NCBI GenBank assembly: GCA_002440665.1
Contig: DJUX01000044.1
Coordinates: 1-58,525 of the forward strand
Direction: 5' to 3'
DNA: 58,525 bases
Origin: Dechloromonas sp. UBA6271
GTDB lineage: Bacteria > Pseudomonadota > Gammaproteobacteria > Burkholderiales > Rhodocyclaceae
Shown one piece after another: positions 25,601 to 33,085 of the stretch (positions are counted from its first letter, which is position 1; every line of letters starts with the position of its first letter). The translations under genes were made by a program, and so were the position numbers. Below the pieces are notes generated by a model. The model had not been told where the DNA came from. It made no database searches and saw only the letters and a program-made list of their open reading frames with translations.

Positions 25601-26314
25601 TCAGGTTTCCGCGCAGATCGAATCAAGAATCGGCACCGCCATTTCCAGTGACTCGATACCGTGGGTAGCCGCCAGGCGGATAACTTCGAGGATTTCCTCG
25701 ATGCTGGCCCCGAGCCTCAGCGCGGCCTCGGCATGGCGCCTGACGCCAGACGACCACAGGTGGGTGACGTTGGCATCGCCCGCAATGCATAGCAACTCGA
25801 TGGTCTTTGCATCGAGGACCTTGTCGGTCCATACGGCGGCACCCATGCCGAGAAACCTGTCCAGCCATGCCGGATCCCAGGTGGCAATGTTGTCCCAGGC
25901 AGGGTTGAACTGGCCGGCAGCACTCACCATGTCGATCGCCGGCGTTCCGGCCCGAGGCCGCGATCGCGGCATTGTCACACCAGCCGCTTCGGCCACCTCG
26001 CGCACGACTGGCGCCGAAGCGGCGTAGGCGTGGATGCCGACGACCGACGCCAGTTTCAACACGGCGAGAATCTCCTGCCGTGTTGCCCCGGCGGCCAGTG
26101 CCGCCCGCATGTGGCGCTCGGCGGCACAGGCGTCGAGGTGGGTAATGCCGACATCGAGGATCAGGCGGACGAGGGCAACAGTCTTCGCGGGCAGAACTCC
26201 CTGCGTCGCCGCCCCCTCCCAGGCACGCAACTTTCCGAGCCAAGCCGGATCCCAACTGGCCAGCGGTGCCAGCGGATCATCGCCCGCCGCCGAAGTTATC
26301 GGTTCCCGGACCAT
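25601..26314 (-). CDS. carboxymuconolactone decarboxylase-like protein with two AhpD-type domains
   Basis: 237 residues from ATG 26314, seven bases after the BKACE stop. Two tandem helical CMD domains: about 28-110 (LGKLRAWEGAATQGVLPAK...ITHLDACAAERHMRAAL) and about 150-235 (LDRFLGMGAAVWTDKVLDAK...VTHLWSSGVRRHAEAAL). The AhpD CxxC is absent (a single Cys in the first, none in the second), so peroxidase activity is unlikely. More likely a decarboxylase- or isomerase-like enzyme of the pathway. No exact function is recognised. Confidence 0.82.
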   Translation of the reverse strand: MVREPITSAAGDDPLAPLASWDPAWLGKLRAWEGAATQGVLPAKTVALVRLILDVGITHLDACAAERHMRAALAAGATRQEILAVLKLASVVGIHAYAASAPVVREVAEAAGVTMPRSRPRAGTPAIDMVSAAGQFNPAWDNIATWDPAWLDRFLGMGAAVWTDKVLDAKTIELLCIAGDANVTHLWSSGVRRHAEAALRLGASIEEILEVIRLAATHGIESLEMAVPILDSICAET

Positions 26315-26321
26315 GGCCGGA

Positions 26322-27377
26322 TCAGGCCGCCCGGCGCAGCGGGTTGCCGCGCTGGCCGGCATTGCGGTTGGGCGGCATGCCCAGCTTCGCCAGGGTCTCG
26401 TCGACACTGCCATAGGTCTCGCCGATCCGGTAGATCTGCCGCGCTTCCTGGCCGGTCGCCACTTCGCGGTTCAATTCGCGGGCGATGCGGACCATCTGCT
26501 CGACTTGCTGTACCGAAGTCATGCGCTCCCCCTTCCGTCGCCACAGGTTGTCCTCGATCCCGACACGCACATGCAGACCCATGGCAATGGCCATGGTGGT
26601 CAGCGGCGCGACGTTGCGCATGAGAGCTTCCACAGTCAGGACGGCGCCGTCTGGCGTGCGACGGATGAACTCCATCATGTTGTACGGATTCGGGCCATCG
26701 GCGCCACCGCCGATGGCCACCCAGTTGAGGACGAGCGGACCGGTGTAGACGCCGCGCCGGATCAGGCGCTCGACGGTTTCCAGCTGGCCGACATCGCCGA
26801 GCATGAAGTGGGGCTGGATGCCCTTGGCCTGCAGGCGACGGAGGTGCTCCTCGACGAACGCGGGGCCGGACGGAATCCACATCTCGCGGTAGGCGCCGGC
26901 ATAGGCCGGCTCGCCGAGCGAGGTGCCGGCCACGTCGTCTGCGGTCAACAGCTCGCAGACGTTCATCTGGTTGGTATTGATCGCGATGGTCACCTGGTCC
27001 GGGGCCGGCGTCAGCCCGGCCAGCGCTTGACGGGTGTCGTCCTCCAGCCATTGCGCCGCCTCCCCTTCGGTTTCCGGCGCGAAGGAGATCGAGCCGCCGA
27101 CCTGCAGCACCATATCGGGCACCGCTTCGCGCAGACGGGCCAGCGTTTCGTTGAAACGCGACAGGCGCTTGGAGCCCGTGCCGTCGTCTTCCCGGCAGTG
27201 CACATGGAGGACTGTGGCGCCAGCGTTGTAGCAATCGACGGCCTTCTGGATCTGCTCATCAAGCGTCACCGGGATGTCGTCGGAATCGCGCGGCAGGAAC
27301 TCGGGGCCGAACGGGGCTACCTGGATGACGAGGGGTTGCTGGTTTTCGGGAAGCAGGCTGTCGTCGAAAAATTGCAT
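26322..27377 (-). CDS. beta-keto acid cleavage enzyme (BKACE, DUF849), copy A
   Basis: 351 residues, TIM-barrel Zn-dependent enzyme. The metal-binding HVH motif is at His58/His60 (VLHVHCRE), with the later conserved GLHVRVGIEDNLW carrying the third ligand Glu. BKACE family members condense a beta-keto acid with acetyl-CoA and split it into acetoacetate and a CoA thioester. By eye about half the residues are identical to copy B at 46013. It heads the operon with CMD-like and SDR genes and faces the AraC regulator at 27524, which probably controls it. Confidence 0.9.
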   Translation of the reverse strand: MQFFDDSLLPENQQPLVIQVAPFGPEFLPRDSDDIPVTLDEQIQKAVDCYNAGATVLHVHCREDDGTGSKRLSRFNETLARLREAVPDMVLQVGGSISFAPETEGEAAQWLEDDTRQALAGLTPAPDQVTIAINTNQMNVCELLTADDVAGTSLGEPAYAGAYREMWIPSGPAFVEEHLRRLQAKGIQPHFMLGDVGQLETVERLIRRGVYTGPLVLNWVAIGGGADGPNPYNMMEFIRRTPDGAVLTVEALMRNVAPLTTMAIAMGLHVRVGIEDNLWRRKGERMTSVQQVEQMVRIARELNREVATGQEARQIYRIGETYGSVDETLAKLGMPPNRNAGQRGNPLRRAA

Positions 27378-27473
27378 TTGTGTCTCCTTGATCGATGGTC
27401 GTTTGAGGTGCGCGGCCTTTCAGACCCGGCACCGATGGATCGAATGATAGTCACGACGGCCGGAATCGACTTA

Positions 27474-27503
27474 TCATTTAGTTACAATATAAATTCATTT
27501 CGT
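27474..27503. promoter_or_regulatory. 21-bp phased direct repeat, candidate AraC operator (BKACE A / AraC)
   Basis: TCATTT-A-GT at 27474-27482 and TCATTT-C-GT at 27495-27503 are direct repeats exactly 21 bp apart, i.e. two helical turns, in the 146-base gap between the divergent BKACE A and AraC genes. AraC-family proteins bind tandem half-sites with this spacing. The role is inferred from position and spacing. Confidence 0.45.
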
Positions 27504-27523
27504 CCCACACCTCCCGTACCCCA

Positions 27524-28570
27524 ATGAATCCTGATGCCGCCGCGAAAAAGCCGAACACCGTGCCGATCGGCACGCTGGCCAACCTCCCCCCCGTGATCGA
27601 TGACCTGGGCTTCGACGGCTGGGCCTTCATGCAGAACTTCGGGGTGACGCCGAATTCCTTCATCCGCCCGCTGCAGCCCGTTCCCATCGCCCTGTGTGGC
27701 GAAATCCTTCATCGGGCGGTGGCCTACACTGGCCGCGACGAATTGCCGCTGCTCCTCGGCAGCCGGGCGCGCATGGAGAACGTCGGGCCGCTGCGCCTGC
27801 TGGTCGCGTCCTCGACCTGGGTTCGTGAGGCAATCGACGCCCTGATCCGCTTCCGCCGGATCTGGTACTCGGGATTCCAGATCGCGATTGCCACGGAAGG
27901 CGGCGTGGCCAGCTTGGCGGTAGACGTTTCTGGCAACTTCGTCGGCCATCAGGCGGTTCGCACGACCTACCTCACCGCCATGGTGCGGCACGTCGAGGCC
28001 ATCGTCGGAGCATCCTGGAAAATCCGCGAACTGCACCTGTCGTGTCCCGCCCCGGCGGACACCCGACCGTATCGCGAACAGTTCGGTATCCTGCCCGCCT
28101 TCGGCCAGCTCCGCGACGCCGTTTTCTTCGACGCCCGGCTGCTGGACATGAAGCGCCCGGCGGCGCCAGAGACCGAACTCAACGCCTTTCTGCGGCGGCA
28201 ATTAACGACGATGGAAGCGGCGCTGGGGAGCGACTTCGCAGAGCAGGTATCCGATCTGATCGAGACCTTGCTGATGGGCGGGGGCTGTAGCGTCGAAAAG
28301 GTGGCCGACGTCCTCGGCATGCATCGCCAGACGCTCTACCGGCGTCTCCAGGAGCAGCGCATCACCTTCGAATCGCTGCTTGACGACAAGCGCAAGGCGC
28401 TCGCCGAAGGCATGCTCCTGAGGAATGCGATGCCCGTCGCCGAAATCGCCGAGGCGCTGGGCTACAGCAGCCCGGCGAACTTCACACGGGCCTTCCGGCG
28501 CTGGAACGGAACGGCGCCGAGCGCGTGGTGCCGACAACGGTCGGCGCCGCCGCCGGCCGCCGCAACCTGA
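27524..28570 (+). CDS. AraC family transcriptional regulator (arabinose-binding-domain type)
   Basis: 348 residues. An N-terminal ligand-binding region of the PF12625/OruR type (about 15-205: LGFDGWAFMQNFGVTPNSFI...) precedes a C-terminal double helix-turn-helix (about 245-335). In the C-terminal part VEKVADVLGMHRQTLYRRLQEQ and VAEIAEALGYSSPANFTRAFRRWNGTAPSAW are the two HTH units. Divergent from BKACE A and convergent with the MalT-type regulator, whose stop is directly adjacent. Likely activates the BKACE-CMD-SDR operon in response to a pathway intermediate. Confidence 0.9.
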   Translation: MNPDAAAKKPNTVPIGTLANLPPVIDDLGFDGWAFMQNFGVTPNSFIRPLQPVPIALCGEILHRAVAYTGRDELPLLLGSRARMENVGPLRLLVASSTWVREAIDALIRFRRIWYSGFQIAIATEGGVASLAVDVSGNFVGHQAVRTTYLTAMVRHVEAIVGASWKIRELHLSCPAPADTRPYREQFGILPAFGQLRDAVFFDARLLDMKRPAAPETELNAFLRRQLTTMEAALGSDFAEQVSDLIETLLMGGGCSVEKVADVLGMHRQTLYRRLQEQRITFESLLDDKRKALAEGMLLRNAMPVAEIAEALGYSSPANFTRAFRRWNGTAPSAWCRQRSAPPPAAAT

Positions 28571-31270
28571 TCAATCGCTGCCTTCGAGCAGCCCGAGCAG
28601 TTGCGCCCGGCGCACGACATGCTTGCGCGAGCCGGCCTCAAGCTTGCCAAACAAATTCTTGAGATGCCACTTGACCGTTTCCTCGCCCACCGACATCGCC
28701 TGGGCGATTTCCTTGTTGGAGAGATTGCGTGCAAGGAACTCCAGCACCTCGCGCTCCTTGGGCGTCAGCACCATGCTGGGTACGGCCCGCAGCGCCGAAA
28801 TTTCGCGCGCCGGCCGCGGACGCACGGCGCGGGGCACGGCCATCCCGCCGATGGCATCCTCGCCGCCCTGCGACTCTTCCGCCACCCGGCGAACCCAGTC
28901 GGCGAGGATGGGATGGACATCGACAAAGCTGCGCGCCAGGCCGAAAGTCTGCGCCAGGGTAATCGCCTCCAGCAGCAGCGGGCGCCCTTCCTCCCCCAGC
29001 CGGTCGAGCGCGAAGGCGCGCAGTGCCATGACTTCGAGGCGCACGCGACCGAGCTTGAGTCCTTCCGCCATCGCCATAGCCGGCGCCAGGGTGTCGAGGG
29101 CGATCTGCCAGTCCTGCGCAGCGATCGCCGCGTTCACACGCGAAATGACCTGCAGCAACGAGACCGAACGATGCCATAGCGAGCCCGCTGGTCGGCCGCT
29201 CCCTGCGATGAGCTCGTCGATGCGCCCGGCCAGCGCGCGGCAGGTTTCGCTGCGGAACTTGCCGGCGTGCATACGGACCTGCTCGGCCAGGCTGGCAATG
29301 CAGAGACGCGGCAGGTTCCGCGCGACCCCGACCGCACCGAGCGCTTCAAGGAGATCAAGCGCCCGATGCTCCATGCCTTGCGCCGCGGCGATGCGTGCAG
29401 CGGTTCGGTAGCCGAGGATGACCGTATCCGGTGAGCCGACCCGCTCCAGCACGTCCAGGCGGTTGGCGAGCAAGGCCGCCGCCTCCTCGAGGCGATCGCG
29501 TTCGTACACAGCGGCCGCGAGCAGGGCGGCATGCATGCAGGCAAGCGAATGACGCCGGCCGAGCGTGGCCTCGGCCCGTGCCAGGGCTGGCCGGAGTACG
29601 CCCTCGCCGAGCAGCACCTGTCCCTCCCACAGGTAACTCAGCCCGGCGAGGAAATCCACCCAGCCCAACAGGTAGGCATTGCCCGGTTCCAGGCTGCCTC
29701 GCTGCCACTGCGCCAGATGTCGGCGCGCCTGTGCCGGGTCTCCAGAGAGGATCGCCATAATCGCCAGGCGGTTCACATGCATCTGCCACAGGCGCGGCGT
29801 CCTTAGCGGCGGATCATCGCGCCACGGCGCCAGGACTTCGACCAAACGGTCGGGGTCATCGGCAAAGTAGGCGGCGCTGCTGAGGACCAGAGCGCATTCG
29901 TAGCGCAATCCGGCGTCAACCGCGTCACCCTCGAGGATGTTGGCGACGAGACAGCCGGCCTCCTGCTGCCGGTCACTAAGCGCCAGCGCCCAGGCGGCAG
30001 CCAGTTGCAGGCTGGGACGGCGTGCCAGCTCCGCCTGGGGAATATCTTCCAGCCATTCAAGCACGGTACCTTGCAGGCCCTGGGTCACCGCGTCGTAGAG
30101 GCATTGCTCGGCGAGATCGAGGGCCACTTGACGCTGCCCTGCCGCACGGGCGTGGCGCGCCGCCTCCCGAATCATGCCGTGGTCTGCCATCCAGCGCATG
30201 GCGCTGGCGTGCAGCGCCACCTGTTCCACCTCGGGCAGGGCGGCGAGGCGGAGGCGCAAGGCGTCGCGCGCCAGCGTATGCAGCCTGCACCACTCGCCAT
30301 CGTCGCCGACGACGAAAATGGGGGTGTCGCGCGCCAGGCGGGCAAGCTGCTCCACCGCATCCTCGCGCCCGGTCAGTTCGCGGCACAGATCCGGATGCAC
30401 CATGTCGACCGCCGCGATGCGGATCAGGAAATCCAGGTCACCAGGCGCCAGGTGATCAAGCAGCCCGCCAACCAGCTGGGCACCGCGTACATCGTTGTGG
30501 GCAAGCATATTGTTGATGGCGATGCGGGCATCGCCGCCGCCCTCTGCCGCCGCGACGGCGAGTTGCACACCGAGGGGCCAGCCCTCCGCCAGTTCGTGCA
30601 GGCGGGCGCAGGTATCGGCGTCGACCGTCGGTCCGAAGCGGTTGCGGATGAAGGCGATGGTCTCGTCGAGCCGGAAGCGCAGCATCTCCGCGCCAACCGT
30701 CACGCTCAGGCCATAGGCCGCCAGATCGGCAACAGTTTCATGAAGTCCGCCGCGGCCGGCGAGGACAACGCGCAGGTTGGGCGGCAGGTTGTGCAGAAGA
30801 TAGACGAGCGCCTCCAGGTTGTGCCCGGTGAGCCGGTCAGCCTCGTCGACGATGAGCACCATGTCGAGCGCTGTCTGGGCGACTTCGGCAAGCCACTCCG
30901 TGATGCCCCCGATGTCCCCAAGCGCAGAGCCCGCCCCCTCGAGCAAGGTGCGACCGAAATTAGGCCGGCCGCAGCCAATGCGCACGGCCAGTGTCAGCCC
31001 GTGTAGAAGACGCTGCGGGTCGTCCTGGGCATCGGCGGACAGCCAGGCGACGGCTGCGCCGCCCGCCAGGAATTCGCGCCGCCATTGGCCGAGCAACGAC
31101 GTCTTGCCGAAGCCCGGTGGCGCCTGCACGACGAAGACGATGCGGTCGCGCAGATTGTCGTCGTCGAGCCCCAACCGCGTACGAACCAGTTGGTGCCGCG
31201 GCGCGCGGGGGGGGGTCGTCCGGAGAACGAGCCCGGAGAGCACAGTAATGGCCTGGCTGTTGGCGATCAT
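28571..31270 (-). CDS. large MalT/LuxR-type (LAL) transcriptional regulator
   Basis: 899 residues from ATG 31270. N-terminal STAND ATPase with Walker A PPGFGKTS (51-58) and Walker B MVLIVDEADRL, a long helical TPR-like sensor region (about 330-800), and a C-terminal LuxR HTH (LTPKEREVLEFLARNLSNKEIAQAMSVGEETVKWHLKNLF). This is the MalT/AcoK/ThcG class, ATP-dependent activators of catabolic operons. A run of nine C within codons 19-22 is notable. An upstream TTG at 31384 is in frame but has no support. Divergent from the Rieske gene; also the probable activator of the DUF1302 operon, based on shared inverted repeats. Confidence 0.92.
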   Translation of the reverse strand: MIANSQAITVLSGLVLRTTPPRAPRHQLVRTRLGLDDDNLRDRIVFVVQAPPGFGKTSLLGQWRREFLAGGAAVAWLSADAQDDPQRLLHGLTLAVRIGCGRPNFGRTLLEGAGSALGDIGGITEWLAEVAQTALDMVLIVDEADRLTGHNLEALVYLLHNLPPNLRVVLAGRGGLHETVADLAAYGLSVTVGAEMLRFRLDETIAFIRNRFGPTVDADTCARLHELAEGWPLGVQLAVAAAEGGGDARIAINNMLAHNDVRGAQLVGGLLDHLAPGDLDFLIRIAAVDMVHPDLCRELTGREDAVEQLARLARDTPIFVVGDDGEWCRLHTLARDALRLRLAALPEVEQVALHASAMRWMADHGMIREAARHARAAGQRQVALDLAEQCLYDAVTQGLQGTVLEWLEDIPQAELARRPSLQLAAAWALALSDRQQEAGCLVANILEGDAVDAGLRYECALVLSSAAYFADDPDRLVEVLAPWRDDPPLRTPRLWQMHVNRLAIMAILSGDPAQARRHLAQWQRGSLEPGNAYLLGWVDFLAGLSYLWEGQVLLGEGVLRPALARAEATLGRRHSLACMHAALLAAAVYERDRLEEAAALLANRLDVLERVGSPDTVILGYRTAARIAAAQGMEHRALDLLEALGAVGVARNLPRLCIASLAEQVRMHAGKFRSETCRALAGRIDELIAGSGRPAGSLWHRSVSLLQVISRVNAAIAAQDWQIALDTLAPAMAMAEGLKLGRVRLEVMALRAFALDRLGEEGRPLLLEAITLAQTFGLARSFVDVHPILADWVRRVAEESQGGEDAIGGMAVPRAVRPRPAREISALRAVPSMVLTPKEREVLEFLARNLSNKEIAQAMSVGEETVKWHLKNLFGKLEAGSRKHVVRRAQLLGLLEGSD

Positions 31271-31427
31271 CGTTGCATCCTGCTGGGGCTCTCTGGTATC
31301 CGGAAATCGGTCGCTTGCCGGGAGGGACGGAGCGTTCCCTGAACGATCCGAAATTCGCGGGAACAACCGCAAAGCACGTGACAACTGACCAATTTAAACA
31401 TACGGCCTGAATACCTGACAATCGCCA

Positions 31428-31448
31428 CCCCCCCTTTTGCGAGGGGGG
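31428..31448. promoter_or_regulatory. C-run/G-run inverted repeat in the MalT-type regulator/Rieske promoter
   Basis: Seven C (31428-31434), TTTTGCGA, then six G (31443-31448), in the gap between the divergent regulator and Rieske ferredoxin genes. The same layout, C-run, 6-8 bases, six G, occurs upstream of DUF1302 at 24448-24467. A G-rich box suits a MalT-class protein. Binding is predicted, not shown. Confidence 0.45.
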
Positions 31449-31512
31449 CGCGGACCGGTTCGATCGCATACGATGCGACCATCATCTTACCGTTCGACGA
31501 ACAGGGCGACGC

Positions 31513-31824
31513 ATGGAATTCATCGATATCTGCGCAGTAGACGAGCTTCCCCCGGGAAAATCGCGGGCCGTGCGCGTGGCCGGCAAGGACATTGCCCTGT
31601 TCAATGTGGCGGGTACCGTTCACGCCATCGCGAACGCCTGCCTGCACCAAGGCTCGGCGCTGGCTGATGGAATCTTCTCCGGCCGTACCGTCGCCTGCCG
31701 GGCGCACGGCTGGCGCTACGACGTCACCACCGGCGCCCTGGCCGTATCCCCCGAACTGGGGGTGGCCTGTTACCCGGTGGAAGTCGCCGACGGCCGGGTG
31801 GCTGTCGCGGTCAACGGCAAATAA
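31513..31824 (+). CDS. Rieske-type [2Fe-2S] ferredoxin
   Basis: 103 residues. Cluster ligands Cys43-x-His45 (CLHQG) and Cys62-x-x-His65 (CRAHGWRYD) are complete, giving a small soluble Rieske protein like the ferredoxin components of ring-hydroxylating or other oxygenases. No oxygenase alpha subunit is in the window, so its electron acceptor is unclear. First gene after the divergent MalT-type regulator. Confidence 0.92.
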   Translation: MEFIDICAVDELPPGKSRAVRVAGKDIALFNVAGTVHAIANACLHQGSALADGIFSGRTVACRAHGWRYDVTTGALAVSPELGVACYPVEVADGRVAVAVNGK

Positions 31825-31861
31825 CCCTCACTTCTCGCAGAACCTCACGTCAGGAGCCTCC

Positions 31862-32872
31862 ATGTATCGCCATCTGCTGGTCCCCATCGATAGTTCCGAC
31901 TTGTCCACCGTGACCATCGGCCGGGCAGTCGAGTTCGCCCTCGCGCTCGGCGCCCGGATCACGTTCTTCCACGCCTGTGCCGACCACGCCTCGTCGATCA
32001 TGGGCGACGCCGAAATCGTCCGCATGACGGCACCCGAGGACTACGCATACAACTTCGAGGGCCGCGCCCGCGAACTGCTGACCAAGGCCGAATCGGCGGC
32101 GCGAGCCCGCGGCGTGCCCTGCGCGTCGGTGAGCACAACGAGCGATTCGCCCTACACGGCCATCATCGCCGCTGCCCGTTCCGCCGGCTGCGACCTGATC
32201 TTCATGGCCTCGCACGGCCGCCGCAGCACCCTCGGCATGATGCTCGGCTCGCAAACGCTAAAGGTCCTGATGAATTCCGAGGTTCCGGTTCTCGTCTCGG
32301 CGACCGCCGATCCTCCCGCCCCGGCCCAGGCCATCGCTATCATTCGCGACGAGCACCGTTCGCTCGGCGCCGTTCTTCATGCCTGGCTGCATTTGTTCAA
32401 GGAAGCACAGGGCACCAATGTCCTGCCCGATGCGGGGCTGATGCAGGCGATGATCCGCTACATCCAGGATTTCCCGGTCGCCCTGCACCACCCGAAGGAA
32501 GACGACCACCTGTTCCGCAAGTTGCGCGAGCGCACCGCCGAGGCCAATCCCGAACTCGACGAACTGGAGCGCCAGCATATCCGCGACGCGCAGCAGGTCG
32601 CCGAACTGGCGGCCCTGGTCGAGCGTTATGCCGCCGGCGAGGCCATCGTGTCGGAACTGGAACAGGCCGTCTCACGCTACGCGAAATTCATCTGGGAACA
32701 CATGGGCCGTGAGGAGGGCGTGATTCTGCCGCTGGCGCAAAACTACTTGACGGAAGAAGACTGGATTGCGATCAACGAGGCCTTCCAGAAGAACCGTGAC
32801 CCGCGTTTCGGCGGCGACACCGACGCCGAGTTCAAGCGCTTGTTCTCGCGGATCGTCAATCTGGCACCATAG
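31862..32872 (+). CDS. universal stress protein fused to a hemerythrin domain
   Basis: 336 residues from ATG 31862. The N-terminal Usp domain (about 1-145) has MYRHLLVPIDSSDLS and the ATP-binding ending FMASHGRRSTLGMMLGSQTLKVL. A C-terminal hemerythrin-like domain (about 160-325) has the di-iron His/Glu set spread over IRDEHRSLGAVLHAW, HHPKEDDHLF, RQHI and EHMGREEGVILP. Likely an oxygen, NO or redox sensor or scavenger. It follows the Rieske gene by 37 bases and probably shares its transcript. Confidence 0.9.
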   Translation: MYRHLLVPIDSSDLSTVTIGRAVEFALALGARITFFHACADHASSIMGDAEIVRMTAPEDYAYNFEGRARELLTKAESAARARGVPCASVSTTSDSPYTAIIAAARSAGCDLIFMASHGRRSTLGMMLGSQTLKVLMNSEVPVLVSATADPPAPAQAIAIIRDEHRSLGAVLHAWLHLFKEAQGTNVLPDAGLMQAMIRYIQDFPVALHHPKEDDHLFRKLRERTAEANPELDELERQHIRDAQQVAELAALVERYAAGEAIVSELEQAVSRYAKFIWEHMGREEGVILPLAQNYLTEEDWIAINEAFQKNRDPRFGGDTDAEFKRLFSRIVNLAP

Positions 32873-32923
32873 CCCACGATCTGCCGCGACTGAATAACGA
32901 CAAGACCACCAAAGGAGAGCACG

Positions 32924-33067
32924 TTGCCGAGAGCGCTTCGCGCGGGCCAGTGCCCGAACGAAAGCGTACCCGGGGAAGGATGGGCCTTGCGCCCGCCTTC
33001 CCCGCTTGCAACGATAGCGAAATTCACCGGCGATACCCGGCCCCGGGGCGTCGCCACAAAGAACTAG
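32924..33067 (+). CDS. possible 47-residue leader or relic ORF
   Basis: A TTG at 32924 lies six bases after a perfect AAGGAG and opens a 47-residue frame ending at TAG 33065-33067, just before the ribosome site of the MFS gene. The sequence (LPRALRAGQCPNESVPGE...) resembles no family. A strong 9-bp hairpin (32971-33004) lies inside it. It could be a leader peptide coupled to the transporter, or the scar of a gene lost from this spot. No conservation evidence is available. Confidence 0.25.
   Translation: MPRALRAGQCPNESVPGEGWALRPPSPLATIAKFTGDTRPRGVATKN
32971..33004. repeat. strong hairpin ahead of MFS copy A
   Basis: CGGGGAAGG (32971-32979) pairs perfectly with CCTTCCCCG (32996-33004), with an inner GGGC/GCCC stem. 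No T-run follows on either strand, so it is not a standard terminator. A different hairpin (GGCGAGG/CCTCGCC, 47093-47118) precedes MFS copy B at a comparable place, which suggests mRNA processing or attenuation ahead of the transporter genes. Confidence 0.4.
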
Positions 33068-33085
33068 ACACACCAGGAGACAACC

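Noticed and set aside
31270..31384. TTG start 38 codons upstream for the MalT-type regulator
   Set aside because: No ribosome site and a non-homologous extension; the ATG at 31270 is preferred.
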